The translations under genes were made by a program, and so were the position numbers. The notes beneath the pieces were generated by a model. It saw only the letters and a list, made by a program, of their open reading frames with translations, had not been told where the DNA came from and did not search any database. This document shows positions 18,430-27,385 of a stretch of 64,000 nt of DNA, piece by piece; position 1 is the stretch's first letter; each line of letters opens with the position of its first letter. The DNA lies in the NCBI GenBank assembly GCA_003149065.1, contig QGFZ01000001.1, positions 496,001-560,000 on the forward strand, in the 5' to 3' direction. Origin of the DNA: Ruminococcaceae bacterium R-25. Lineage in GTDB: Bacteria > Bacillota > Clostridia > Saccharofermentanales > Saccharofermentanaceae.

Positions 18430-18798
18430 ATGGAAGACAATACTAACATCGAATCCATAAAAGGCGATCGTTCAATGACACAGGGCTTTGTAGCCCAGTA
18501 CGCATCTGAAGCAGCGCTCCAGATAAACGGTGTTTTGTCATTGGTTCCTTCATTTGCGGTTGCACTTAAGGAGAAAGCGGGTGTAGTCCACGAGGGCAAA
18601 GGGGTTAGAGTAGTTTTCGGCGACGCTGCCGAAGGTACTGTATCTATCACCGTATATCCTATTGTTAAATACGGAATGATCATTCCCGAGATTGCCTGGA
18701 TGATTCAGGAAAAGGTTAAAAATGACGTCGAGCGCTTTACTGGACTTACGGTAGAGAGTGTCGACGTTTATGTTTGCGGGGTTGAGGAGGTGTCATGA
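18430..18798 (+). CDS. Asp23/Gls24 family envelope stress protein (YqhY-like)
   Basis: A 122-residue Asp23/Gls24-family protein. The core alternates hydrophobic strands (GKGVRVVFGDAAEGTVSITVYPIVKYG) with a C-terminal helix (IQEKVKNDVERFTGLTVESVDVYV). Members are cytoplasmic and dock at the membrane through AmaP, affecting cell-wall stress and, for YqhY, fatty-acid synthesis. Neighbour order asp23-amaP-small membrane protein-nusB is the common Firmicute layout. Its stop overlaps the next start by 4 nt. Confidence 0.88.
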   Translation: MEDNTNIESIKGDRSMTQGFVAQYASEAALQINGVLSLVPSFAVALKEKAGVVHEGKGVRVVFGDAAEGTVSITVYPIVKYGMIIPEIAWMIQEKVKNDVERFTGLTVESVDVYVCGVEEVS

Positions 18799-19349
18799 AT
18801 TCCTTTATTAGAGCATTGATGTTCATTTATTCCGTTGTAATAGCCGTTATTTCAGTCGTGCTGTTATATGCGCTCGTTGATGACGGTATCTTTGCGGATA
18901 TCCTGTCACCTTTGTCATCTATCGTTACAGGCCCTGTAAGCAGATATATCTATCTGGGCGTTCTGATGCTCTTGTTCATCACGTCCATCGTATCAATTAC
19001 AAACATCATTACATCAGGAAGACTAAACCGTACAAGATTAAGAAAGAACGATATCGGTACAGTTGATATCGGACCTGATGCTATCGAGAGTATTGCCCTC
19101 AATGCAGCAAAGTCTGCACAGGTAGGCATCAAGAGTGCGAGATGTCACGTTGCCCCCGCAAAGAACCAGTCTTTGAAGGTAACCGTATCTTGCGAACTTT
19201 ATTCCAATGTTGAGATCCCTTCTTCAATGGCTAAGGTACAGGAAAAGGTAAAGAAGGATATCGAGCGTTTTACCGGTATCGCAGTTGAGCAGGTTGTTGT
19301 CAGAGTCTCCAAGGTTGAGCAAGCTCAGACAAGGGTAGAGAGCAGATAA
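18795..19349 (+). CDS. amaP: Alkaline shock response membrane anchor protein (AmaP-like)
   Basis: 184 residues. Two membrane spans (about 5-28 and 50-72) form a hairpin, followed by a cytoplasmic domain. The C-terminal ~40 residues (VQEKVKKDIERFTGIAVEQVVVRVSKVEQ) closely mirror the tail of the preceding Asp23 protein, as in known AmaP proteins that recruit Asp23 to the membrane. The start overlaps the upstream stop (ATGA). Confidence 0.85.
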   Translation: MNSFIRALMFIYSVVIAVISVVLLYALVDDGIFADILSPLSSIVTGPVSRYIYLGVLMLLFITSIVSITNIITSGRLNRTRLRKNDIGTVDIGPDAIESIALNAAKSAQVGIKSARCHVAPAKNQSLKVTVSCELYSNVEIPSSMAKVQEKVKKDIERFTGIAVEQVVVRVSKVEQAQTRVESR

Positions 19350-19351
19350 GA

Positions 19352-19588
19352 ATGGAAAGGTTTTTATCCAGACTTTTCGAGAAACTTCGTAACACCAAAG
19401 CAGGTGTTATATTTGCTGTCCTGTTTTTTATCATTGGACTATTACTTTGTATATTCGGGTTCTTTAAGACCCTATTTATCATATTAATGACGGCGGTTGG
19501 CTTCTTTGTAGGTTCGTTCCTGTTTTCCGATACGAGCAGGTTCAAGAGATTTCTTGACAGGATTTTGCCACCGGGGAGGTTTAGATGA
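19352..19588 (+). CDS. Small membrane protein of the Asp23/AmaP module (DUF2273-like)
   Basis: 78 residues with two hydrophobic stretches (about 18-40 and 43-58) around a Gly/Phe-rich turn, flanked by basic ends. Size, topology and position 2 nt after amaP match the DUF2273 protein usually found in this module. Its stop overlaps the nusB start by 4 nt. Confidence 0.7.
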   Translation: MERFLSRLFEKLRNTKAGVIFAVLFFIIGLLLCIFGFFKTLFIILMTAVGFFVGSFLFSDTSRFKRFLDRILPPGRFR

Positions 19589-19983
19589 GCAGAATCGAAA
19601 CAAGAGAACACGCTATGGAGTTTTTATTCCAGACAGGATTTAGAAATGACCCTGTCAGCGACCAGATCGAATTATTCAGGGAGACATATCCTGATATCAC
19701 TGAAGATGAACCGTATTTTCTCGACATAGTATACGGCGTTATCAACAGCAGAGACGAGCTTGACGAAAAGTTCGTTCCGTTCCTCAAGAGATGGAAATTA
19801 GAGCGTCTTCCTCAGACAGACCGTATCATATTGGAGATCGCTGTTTATGAGATCCTCACAGTCGAGGATATCCCGACATCTGTTTCTATCAACGAAGCTG
19901 TTAAGCTCGCTAAAAAATACGGAACAGAGAGTTCCTCATCTTATATCAACGGCGTTTTGAGCAATTTCGTTAAGAGCCTTTGA
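19585..19983 (+). CDS. nusB: Transcription antitermination factor NusB
   Basis: A 132-residue all-helical protein that with NusE (S10) binds boxA RNA for rRNA antitermination. Recognisable segments are the N-terminal REHAMEFLFQ, the DRIILEIAVYEIL core and the near-terminal SVSINEAVKLAKKYG...YINGVLSNF. GGAGG overlaps the preceding gene end (19574-19578). Confidence 0.95.
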   Translation: MSRIETREHAMEFLFQTGFRNDPVSDQIELFRETYPDITEDEPYFLDIVYGVINSRDELDEKFVPFLKRWKLERLPQTDRIILEIAVYEILTVEDIPTSVSINEAVKLAKKYGTESSSSYINGVLSNFVKSL

Positions 19984-19987
19984 ACTC

Positions 19988-21214
19988 ATGTTCGATTTTG
20001 AAAGCGTAAGCCATTTAAACGGCTACATAAAGCAATCTCTGCAGGACAATCCTTATCTTGCAGAGTTTTCTGTTGTTGGTGAGATTTCCCAATATACAGT
20101 TTCTGCAAGAGACCATGCCTATTTCAGCATTAAGGATGATCAGTCGGTAATTAACTGCGTTATCTTTTCGAGAAACAGGTCAGCTCTTAAGATCGATCCG
20201 CAGATAGGAATGAAGGTAAAGGTCACAGGCGGCCTGGATTACTATTCTGCCGGCGGAAAGCTCCAGATGATCGCCACAAATATCGAAGATAAAGGCGCAG
20301 GAGACCTTCACGAACAGTTTAATAAGCTTTTCAAAAAGCTTCAGGATGAGGGCCTTTTCGACGGCTCGCATAAAAAGGCCATTCCGATACTTCCGAGAAG
20401 GATCGGCGTAGTTACTTCACAGTCAGGAAAAGTAATCTCCGATATCGTTAACACGATAAGGAAAAGAAATCCTCATCACGATATCCTTTTATATCCCGCG
20501 AGCGTTCAAGGCGAACTCTGTCCGCCGGAAGTAATCAGCGGTATTAAGTATTTCAACGAAAACAAAAATGTTGATGTCATCATTGTCGCAAGAGGCGGCG
20601 GTTCTTACGAAGAACTTTTTTGCTTCAACGATGAGGGCATCGCAAGAGCTGTTTATGCCAGCGAGATTCCCGTTATCTCTGCGATAGGCCATGAACCTGA
20701 TTACACTATCATCGATTATGTTGCAGATGTCAGGGCAGCTACACCTACGGCAGCAGGAGAGATGGTCATTGCGTCTTATGCCGACCAGACAAAAGAGATC
20801 GACAATCTCGCGTTAAATCTCGATATAGCGATTAACCAATTTATCGATTCCAGGCGCAAGGCTCTGGACGTTTATAAGAACCACAAAGCGCTCCATTCTC
20901 CTGCGTTTTACGCTAGAGAACAATTGGCTGTAGTAAACGGATTAAAGAACCAGCTCGATGCTTTGTCTTCAAGATTCGTTAAGCAGGCGCAGTCTGAAGT
21001 AAATGAAGTTAAGGTCAGGCTTGATGCACTTAATCCCAATAATGTTCTTAACCGCGGCTATTCTTATGTCTGCAACAGCAAGGGAAAAGCAGTTGAGTCA
21101 GCCAAGTCGGTTAAAAAGGGCGATAACGTCAGCATCGTTTTGGCTGACGGTACATTATTAACTGAGATAAAAGATATTTCGATAAAAACAGATGGAGGAT
21201 CTGAAGATGCCTGA
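19988..21214 (+). CDS. xseA: Exodeoxyribonuclease VII large subunit
   Basis: A 408-residue nuclease subunit. The N-terminal OB fold (about 20-100) binds ssDNA. The catalytic domain has the family motif GVVTSQSGKVISDI, ARGGGSYEELFCFNDE and AIGHEPDYTIIDYVADVRAATPTAA. A helical C-terminal region docks XseB, which follows. The ribosome site is weak and the gene starts 4 nt after nusB, suggesting coupling. ExoVII degrades ssDNA to oligonucleotides in repair. Confidence 0.95.
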   Translation: MFDFESVSHLNGYIKQSLQDNPYLAEFSVVGEISQYTVSARDHAYFSIKDDQSVINCVIFSRNRSALKIDPQIGMKVKVTGGLDYYSAGGKLQMIATNIEDKGAGDLHEQFNKLFKKLQDEGLFDGSHKKAIPILPRRIGVVTSQSGKVISDIVNTIRKRNPHHDILLYPASVQGELCPPEVISGIKYFNENKNVDVIIVARGGGSYEELFCFNDEGIARAVYASEIPVISAIGHEPDYTIIDYVADVRAATPTAAGEMVIASYADQTKEIDNLALNLDIAINQFIDSRRKALDVYKNHKALHSPAFYAREQLAVVNGLKNQLDALSSRFVKQAQSEVNEVKVRLDALNPNNVLNRGYSYVCNSKGKAVESAKSVKKGDNVSIVLADGTLLTEIKDISIKTDGGSEDA

Positions 21215-21449
21215 GTCTAAGGATAAAGAGATGACATATGAAGCAGCCATGACTGAGCTCCGTCAGACAGTTGCCAAGCTCTCTGAGGGAAAAGCTACAC
21301 TCGATGAGTCTTTAAAGCTCTATGAGCGCGGCGTTGAGCTCGTCGGAATCTGCGAAAACAAGCTCAATGAAGTAACAGCCAGGATCGAAGCCGTCAACAA
21401 AGAAAACGGCACGACAGATCCTCTTAACATTAGCGAGACCGGAGTTTGA
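21207..21449 (+). CDS. xseB: Exodeoxyribonuclease VII small subunit
   Basis: About 80 residues, a helical hairpin with the family pattern (YEAAMTELRQTVAKLSEGKATLDESLKLYERG). I prefer ATG 21207 over the in-frame ATG at 21192 because GGAGGAT (21194-21200) precedes 21207 by the right distance. It overlaps xseA by 8 nt. Confidence 0.92.
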   Translation: MPESKDKEMTYEAAMTELRQTVAKLSEGKATLDESLKLYERGVELVGICENKLNEVTARIEAVNKENGTTDPLNISETGV

Positions 21450-22375
21450 TGATGGAAAGAGATAATATTAACGCTCTGATGGAAAAGACAGAGCAATGGA
21501 TATTACCTGAACTTGAAACTGTCTTTACCAGCGAGGAGGCAGAAGACATTACTGTAAAGGCTGCGCTTTACAGCCTTTATGCAGGCGGTAAGAGATTAAG
21601 GCCGCTCATGATGTACCTTACTTCCGATATGTTAAAGCTCGATTTTGACATCGATGCTGATGTTAAGTATTTTGCTGCCACATTAGAAATGCTCCATACA
21701 TATTCACTTATCCATGACGACCTTCCGGCTCTGGATAACGATGACTTGAGAAGAGGCAAGCCCACATGCCATAAGGCATTTGGCGAGGGTATTGCCGTTC
21801 TCGCAGGAGACCTTTTGCTCAACAAGGCTATGGAGAGGTTGTTCCTCATGTGCGAAAAGCACCCGGGATATATCTATGCAGCATCTGCCATGGCTGAGAA
21901 TTCAGGCATCAGCGGCATGCTCGGAGGACAGAGCATCGATATAGCATCTGAAGATAAAGAGATCTCTTTAGATCTCCTTACTGAACTTCAGAGGAAGAAG
22001 ACCGGCGCGTTCATTGAAGCTGCTGTCGTTACCCCTTACTATCTTTCGACGCTTATGAAAAGAAGCGACAGTATTAAGGATGAGACTGCATCAGATTTAC
22101 GAAAACTTGCCGAACATATAGGTCTCGCCTTCCAGATCAAAGATGATATCCTTGACGTAACATCCGACAGCAAGACTCTGGGCAAGAGCACCGGCAAGGA
22201 CGCGAGGGATTCAAAGGCAACATTTGTTACTCTTTTGGGCCTTAAGGGCGCGAAAAAGAGACTGGAAGATGAATCAGATTGCATTAAGGTGATCCTTGAT
22301 AAGTTTGACAATAACGGTTTTGATACGACTGACTACAGGACACTAACGGATTTTCTTGTTAACAGGAACAGATAA
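21449..22375 (+). CDS. ispA: Polyprenyl (farnesyl/geranyl) diphosphate synthase
   Basis: About 308 residues, trans-prenyl synthase fold. First Asp-rich motif DDLPALDNDDLRRG (about 93-106), second motif KDDILD (about 234) and the SxxLGK-type stretch TLGKSTGKDARDSKAT. It condenses DMAPP and IPP to FPP for undecaprenyl and quinone-type lipids. Two adjacent ATGs (21449, 21452) follow GGAG at 21441-21444; the second has the better spacing. Dxs, which feeds the MEP pathway, overlaps its stop by one base. Confidence 0.95.
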   Translation: MMERDNINALMEKTEQWILPELETVFTSEEAEDITVKAALYSLYAGGKRLRPLMMYLTSDMLKLDFDIDADVKYFAATLEMLHTYSLIHDDLPALDNDDLRRGKPTCHKAFGEGIAVLAGDLLLNKAMERLFLMCEKHPGYIYAASAMAENSGISGMLGGQSIDIASEDKEISLDLLTELQRKKTGAFIEAAVVTPYYLSTLMKRSDSIKDETASDLRKLAEHIGLAFQIKDDILDVTSDSKTLGKSTGKDARDSKATFVTLLGLKGAKKRLEDESDCIKVILDKFDNNGFDTTDYRTLTDFLVNRNR

Positions 22376-24255
22376 TGGACTATAAATACTTAGGAAAGGA
22401 TACGACACCTGAGACTCTTAAGGCAATGAAGCCTGAAGAGCGTGAACAGCTGTGCCTTGAACTAAGAGATAAGATACTTAATACCGTATCTTCAAACGGC
22501 GGACACCTTGCAAGTAACCTGGGTGCAGTAGAGCTTACTGTAGCTCTTCTTTCCGTTTTCGATTACAAGCAGGATAAGATCGTTTTCGACGTAGGTCACC
22601 AGGCTTATTCATATAAGCTCCTGACGGGCAGATTTGACAGGTTCAATACATTAAGGCAGAAGGACGGTATCTCCGGATTCCCGAGAATTACCGAATCTCC
22701 TTACGATGCTTTCGATACAGGTCACAGTTCGACTTCCATATCCGCTGCAATGGGTATTGCGAGGGCAAGAGATCTCGAAGGCAAGAAATTTAATGTCGTT
22801 TCAATAATCGGCGACGGCGCTCTTACGGGCGGACTTGCTTATGAAGCTATAAACGACTTAGGTCACAGCAAGACCAGGATGATAATCATCCTTAACGATA
22901 ACGAGATGAGTATCGACAAGAATGTCGGAGGTCTTTCAAAGCACTTATCGAAGCTCAGAATCTCTTCAGGATATATCTCGGCTAAGCAGACGACGGAATC
23001 TTTCCTTAAAAAGCTGGGCTTTGTAGGCCGCGGACTTATCAAGATCATCCTCGCGATCAAGGACTTTTTCAGGTTCCTCTTGTACCGCAAAACGCCTTCA
23101 ATGTTCGATGACTTAGGACTTAACTATTACGGTCCTGTTGACGGACATAACATGAGAGACCTTATCAAGGCTTTTGACGGTGCGAAAGAGATCAGGGGCC
23201 CGGTTTTGATCCATGTAATCACCAAAAAGGGTAAGGGTTACGAGCCTGCTGAGACAAATCCTTCCGATTACCACGGCGTAGGTCCGTTTAATCTTGAGAC
23301 TGGTGTCGGTGCTTCGAAAACGAGCTATACGACTGTGTTTGCCAACACAATGACCGAACTTGCAGCTAAGAATCCCAAGATTGTTGCCATATCTGCTGCA
23401 ATGACTTTAGGAACCGGACTTGATAATTTCCAGATGAAATATCCTGCAAGATTCTTTGACTGCGGTATCGCCGAAGAACACAGCGTTACTATGGCAGGCG
23501 GCCTTGCAGTTTCAGGTTATATTCCGGTTGTTGCGATCTATTCCTCATTCCTGCAGAGAGCTTATGACGAGATGATCACAGACTGCTGCTTCATGAACAG
23601 CCATGTTGTTTTCGCAATCGACAGAGCAGGCTTTGTCGGAAACGACGGACATACGCATCACGGACTTTTGGATATCTCGTATCTTAATTCGATGGTCAAC
23701 ATGACCGTCTTATCGCCAAGAGATTATACGGACCTTAAGAGGTGCCTTACATATGCCGTTGAAACGGTAAAAGGACCTGTTGCAATAAGATATCCCAGAG
23801 GAGCATCTCCTTTTGAGGCAAACGGACCGTTATATACCGAGTTGGAAGATATTACGAAGCCTCATGTCGTATGTGATTACGGCAATGATTTTGCGCTCAT
23901 ATCAACAGGTAAGATCTGCGAAGAAGCTGACCTTGCGATGGAGCTCTTAAAAGAGCAGGGAATAATGGGCAAGCATATAAATCTCACGCTAATAAAGCCC
24001 CTTCCTGCTAAAGAGATATGGGATCTTCTGGTTGGTATCAAGTATGTTTTCAGCCTTGAAGAAGGCATCATCAGCGGCGGTTTCGGAGAATCGTTAGAGC
24101 GCGAACTCCAGATATTGGGCTTTGAAAAGGACGTAACCGTATTCGGTGTAAGAAATCCTATAGTCAGGGCAATGACACAGAAAGACCAGCTCAAATACTG
24201 CGGTCTTGACGGCGTCACAGTGGCATCTTCGATTAAATCTGCTCTGTTACGCTGA
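22375..24255 (+). CDS. dxs: 1-deoxy-D-xylulose-5-phosphate synthase
   Basis: A 626-residue thiamine-diphosphate enzyme making DXP from pyruvate and glyceraldehyde-3-phosphate, the entry step of the MEP isoprenoid pathway. ThDP/Mg motif GDGALTGGLAYEAIND...ILNDNEMSI is near residues 142-180. The transketolase Pyr domain has the catalytic Glu in GIAEEHSVTMAGGLA, and DRAGFVGNDGHTHHG. Length is normal. The gene overlaps ispA by one base. In many Clostridia tlyA sits between dxs and nadK; here a promoter for nadK follows instead. Confidence 0.97.
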   Translation: MDYKYLGKDTTPETLKAMKPEEREQLCLELRDKILNTVSSNGGHLASNLGAVELTVALLSVFDYKQDKIVFDVGHQAYSYKLLTGRFDRFNTLRQKDGISGFPRITESPYDAFDTGHSSTSISAAMGIARARDLEGKKFNVVSIIGDGALTGGLAYEAINDLGHSKTRMIIILNDNEMSIDKNVGGLSKHLSKLRISSGYISAKQTTESFLKKLGFVGRGLIKIILAIKDFFRFLLYRKTPSMFDDLGLNYYGPVDGHNMRDLIKAFDGAKEIRGPVLIHVITKKGKGYEPAETNPSDYHGVGPFNLETGVGASKTSYTTVFANTMTELAAKNPKIVAISAAMTLGTGLDNFQMKYPARFFDCGIAEEHSVTMAGGLAVSGYIPVVAIYSSFLQRAYDEMITDCCFMNSHVVFAIDRAGFVGNDGHTHHGLLDISYLNSMVNMTVLSPRDYTDLKRCLTYAVETVKGPVAIRYPRGASPFEANGPLYTELEDITKPHVVCDYGNDFALISTGKICEEADLAMELLKEQGIMGKHINLTLIKPLPAKEIWDLLVGIKYVFSLEEGIISGGFGESLERELQILGFEKDVTVFGVRNPIVRAMTQKDQLKYCGLDGVTVASSIKSALLR

Positions 24256-24261
24256 TCTAAT

Positions 24262-24290
24262 TTGCCTGTTGTATATTTATTCATTATAAT
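24262..24290 (+). promoter_or_regulatory. Promoter of nadK-argR-recN
   Basis: TTGCCT (24262-24267), 17-nt spacer, TATAAT (24285-24290), 40 nt before the nadK start. Confidence 0.78.
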
Positions 24291-24329
24291 GTTTAAATAC
24301 CTATAGCTTCTTGCAGGAGGTTTGTCTTT

Positions 24330-25211
24330 ATGAATTACGGAATATGTTCCAACAGTTCAAGAGATAACGGATATGAGACAGCGAAAAAGACAGCTGAGAT
24401 AATCAGCCGTTTAGGAGCTACTCCGGTTTTTGAGATCGGCATGGATGATGTCTGCCCGAAGCTCAAAGAGGTTCCCGGTGTTCTTTTTGAAGACTTTTCC
24501 GACATAGATATCAAGACGATCATTTCCATTGGCGGCGACGGAACATTCCTCTCAAAGGTAGCTAAATACAGAGACCTCGACACTGAATTCGTAGGTGTTA
24601 ACTTAGGATCTATCGGTTTTCTTAACGAGATCCTTCACGAAGATCTCGAAAAAGACCTCGCTCAGCTTATTTCAGGCGACTATAAGACAATAGACAGAAC
24701 ACAGCTTAAGTGCGAAGTATATAACAAGAACGGCAAGCTCAAGGGTTCGAGCGTCTGCCTTAACGACATCATCATCGTAAGAGGCGCTAAACCCCACATC
24801 ACGACGCTCATTCTCTCAATAGACGGACAGATAATCGAAAGATTCAGAGGAGACGGTCTTGTAGTATCAACTGCAACAGGTTCATCCGCATATTCTCTTT
24901 CCGCAGGCGGCCCGATCCTTATGCCCGGCATGAAAGACATCATCGTAACACCGATCTGCTCGCATACATTAAACGGCTATACATACGTTGCAACTCCCGA
25001 GAGTGAGATCAAGATAACGCTGGAGTCAATTGAGTCTGCGCCCCTGATCTGCCCGGACGGAAGAGATTTCGTTGATCTCGAGAGCTTCGATGAGATCGTG
25101 ATCAAAAAATATGACAAAGTCCTTAAGACTGTCTGCCTGAAGCCGGACAGCTTCTTTGCCAACGTAAGAAAGAAGATTGTACAGAGAGGTTATTTCTATG
25201 AAAACCGCTAA
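24330..25211 (+). CDS. nadK: NAD kinase
   Basis: A 293-residue kinase phosphorylating NAD to NADP. The GGDGTFL motif (about 69-75), the NLGSIGFLNE motif and the Gly-rich STATGSSAYSLSAGGPI are all present. AGGAGG lies about 9 nt before ATG. The gene overlaps argR by 14 nt. Confidence 0.95.
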   Translation: MNYGICSNSSRDNGYETAKKTAEIISRLGATPVFEIGMDDVCPKLKEVPGVLFEDFSDIDIKTIISIGGDGTFLSKVAKYRDLDTEFVGVNLGSIGFLNEILHEDLEKDLAQLISGDYKTIDRTQLKCEVYNKNGKLKGSSVCLNDIIIVRGAKPHITTLILSIDGQIIERFRGDGLVVSTATGSSAYSLSAGGPILMPGMKDIIVTPICSHTLNGYTYVATPESEIKITLESIESAPLICPDGRDFVDLESFDEIVIKKYDKVLKTVCLKPDSFFANVRKKIVQRGYFYENR

Positions 25212-25662
25212 GAATTCAAGACAGGAAAAGATCTTATCACTTATTAGAGATAACGATATCTCGACACAGGAAGACCTTACGGCAAAGGTAAACCAGTCGG
25301 GCTTTGAAGCAACACAGGCAACTATTTCAAGAGATATTAAAGAGCTTGGAATAATCAAGATAACTCTTCCTAACAGAGCTACAAAATACTGCGTGCTCGA
25401 CAGGACAGGCGATACTGCTCCCGGAAGACTTCTTGCCGTATTTTCAAACAGCATCATCTCCGTAAACCAGGCGATGAACATTATCGTTATAAAGACGCTG
25501 CCAGGTATGGCGAGCGCAGCTGCTTCCGCTCTTGATTCAATGCACCTGGAAGACTGCTCAGGAACAATAGCTGGCGATGATACTATCTTTGCAGCATGCC
25601 CGGGAATCGAAGAAGCCAAGGCGCTTCTTACTACAATTCAAGACATGACGGATAAAGGCTGA
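25198..25662 (+). CDS. argR: Arginine repressor ArgR/AhrC
   Basis: A 154-residue regulator. The N-terminal winged helix contains the family motif TQATISRDIKELGIIK. The C-terminal oligomerisation/arginine-binding domain contains PGMASAAASALD and GTIAGDDTIFAA with the ligand Asp pair. The open frame reaches back to a TTG at 25177, but AGAGAGG (25182-25188) and homology favour ATG at 25198. In Bacilli and Clostridia it sits before recN as here, although it controls arginine genes elsewhere. Confidence 0.94.
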   Translation: MKTAKNSRQEKILSLIRDNDISTQEDLTAKVNQSGFEATQATISRDIKELGIIKITLPNRATKYCVLDRTGDTAPGRLLAVFSNSIISVNQAMNIIVIKTLPGMASAAASALDSMHLEDCSGTIAGDDTIFAACPGIEEAKALLTTIQDMTDKG

Positions 25663-25666
25663 CCTG

Positions 25667-27358
25667 ATGCTTGTAAGACTTGAGATCAGAGATTTTGCGG
25701 TCATCAGCAATATCGTTTTCGAGCCCTATAAAGGACTTAACGTAATAAGCGGTGAGACCGGCGCCGGCAAGAGCCTTATCGTTGACGCGATAAGCCTTAT
25801 ATTAGGTGCAAAAGCTTCCAGAAACCTGATCAGAACCGGAAGTCCTTCTGCTTTTGCGGAAGCTGTCTTTGACTGCTCAAATGTAACCGATGAAGAATTC
25901 AAAAAGATCCTTTCAGATAACGGGATAGAAGATGATGACGGAATGCTCATTATAAGCAGGACTGTCTACGATTCAGGCAAGTCCGTTGCAAGAGTAAACG
26001 GCACCGGTGTTACCAACGCTATCTTGAAAGATATCTCTTCCAGGCTTGTTGATATCCACGGCCAGCACGATACACAGGCGATCTTCGATGAATCAACTCA
26101 TGTAAAGCTTTTGGACCGCTTCGCAGGCGAAAAGTGCATAAAGCTTCATAACGACTATGTTAAGAGCCTTCAGGAGTTTAAAGACCTTGTGCTCCGCATT
26201 AAGGAGATATCTTCTTCGCCTGATTATCTGGAAAGGCGCCGCGATTATCTCGAGTTTGCCGTAAATGAGATAGAAGCAGCGGGATTTAAGGACGGTGAAG
26301 AGGAAGAACTCCACGAGACTAAGAAAAAGCTCACACAGAATGAGGTCCTTTTCGAGAGTCTTAAAAATGCAGGCGACCTGCTTAATACCGAAAACAACTA
26401 TCAGAGTCCTGTCCAGTCTGTAAACCAGGCGAGCAGAGAGCTTTTGAAAGCTTCGCAAAGCGATGAGAGCTTAAAAGATATTGCTGAACGCGCGCAGGCA
26501 TTGGCTCTTGATCTTGATGCCCTAGCATCTGATATCGACAAAGTCCTTACTGACAGGAATTACGATGAGGGATTTAAAGAACGCACCGAACAGAGGATCG
26601 GCCTTCTTTATGAACTTAAGGCCAAGTATGGCGCAAGCGTATCTGATATCAATAAGTTTGCAGCTGATTCCAAAGCCGAATTGGATGCAATAGAAAAGAA
26701 TAAAGACATCCTGCAGGAATTAAAAAAGCAGCGCACTATAAAGGAAAAAGAACTCCTGGATCTTGCAGAAAAGCTTTCTTCAGAGCGTAAGGAATATGCG
26801 AAAAAGCTCGAAAAGGCTATCACAAAGGAACTTTCAGACCTTGAGATGCCTGATGCGATCTTCGAAGTAAGCTTTGTAAGAAGAGAGAAGGCCAAGTTCT
26901 TCTCGATGGCAGGCATCGACGACATCAGTTTCCGTTTCAGCGCAAACCCCGGCCAGCAGGTTAGAGCATTGTCTGCGATTGTTTCAGGCGGTGAGGCTTC
27001 AAGGATCATGCTCGCTGTTAAGAATGTGCTTAGCAGGGTGGATCTCATCCCGACACTTATCTTCGACGAGATCGATACGGGAGTATCCGGTAAAGCTTCA
27101 CTTGCGATCGCAAATAAACTCAAGGCAATCGCTTCAGCTCACCAGGTTTTGTGCGTTACCCACACGGCGCAGATCGCTGCTGCATCTGACAAAGGATTCG
27201 TACTTACAAAGAAAGTTTCAAACGGAAATACAGAAACTGTCTGCACAGTGCTTGATGGTGAAGGCAAAACAAAGGAAGTATCAAGACTTCTTTCAGGCAG
27301 CGACACCGAGTCTTCTATAAGGCTTGCTCAAGACCTGATAAAGTCATTCGGAGATTAA
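25667..27358 (+). CDS. recN: DNA repair protein RecN
   Basis: A 563-residue SMC-like ATPase for double-strand break repair. Walker A GETGAGKS (29-36), two long coiled-coil arms (about 150-200 and 300-385) flanking the middle, then the signature VSGGEASRIMLAVKNVL and Walker B LIFDEIDTGVSG. It begins 5 nt after argR with no clear ribosome site. Sporulating Clostridia usually continue with spoIVB and spo0A; neither is present. Confidence 0.96.
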   Translation: MLVRLEIRDFAVISNIVFEPYKGLNVISGETGAGKSLIVDAISLILGAKASRNLIRTGSPSAFAEAVFDCSNVTDEEFKKILSDNGIEDDDGMLIISRTVYDSGKSVARVNGTGVTNAILKDISSRLVDIHGQHDTQAIFDESTHVKLLDRFAGEKCIKLHNDYVKSLQEFKDLVLRIKEISSSPDYLERRRDYLEFAVNEIEAAGFKDGEEEELHETKKKLTQNEVLFESLKNAGDLLNTENNYQSPVQSVNQASRELLKASQSDESLKDIAERAQALALDLDALASDIDKVLTDRNYDEGFKERTEQRIGLLYELKAKYGASVSDINKFAADSKAELDAIEKNKDILQELKKQRTIKEKELLDLAEKLSSERKEYAKKLEKAITKELSDLEMPDAIFEVSFVRREKAKFFSMAGIDDISFRFSANPGQQVRALSAIVSGGEASRIMLAVKNVLSRVDLIPTLIFDEIDTGVSGKASLAIANKLKAIASAHQVLCVTHTAQIAAASDKGFVLTKKVSNGNTETVCTVLDGEGKTKEVSRLLSGSDTESSIRLAQDLIKSFGD

Positions 27359-27385
27359 CAGGGTCTCATCTGAGGAGGGCTGACA

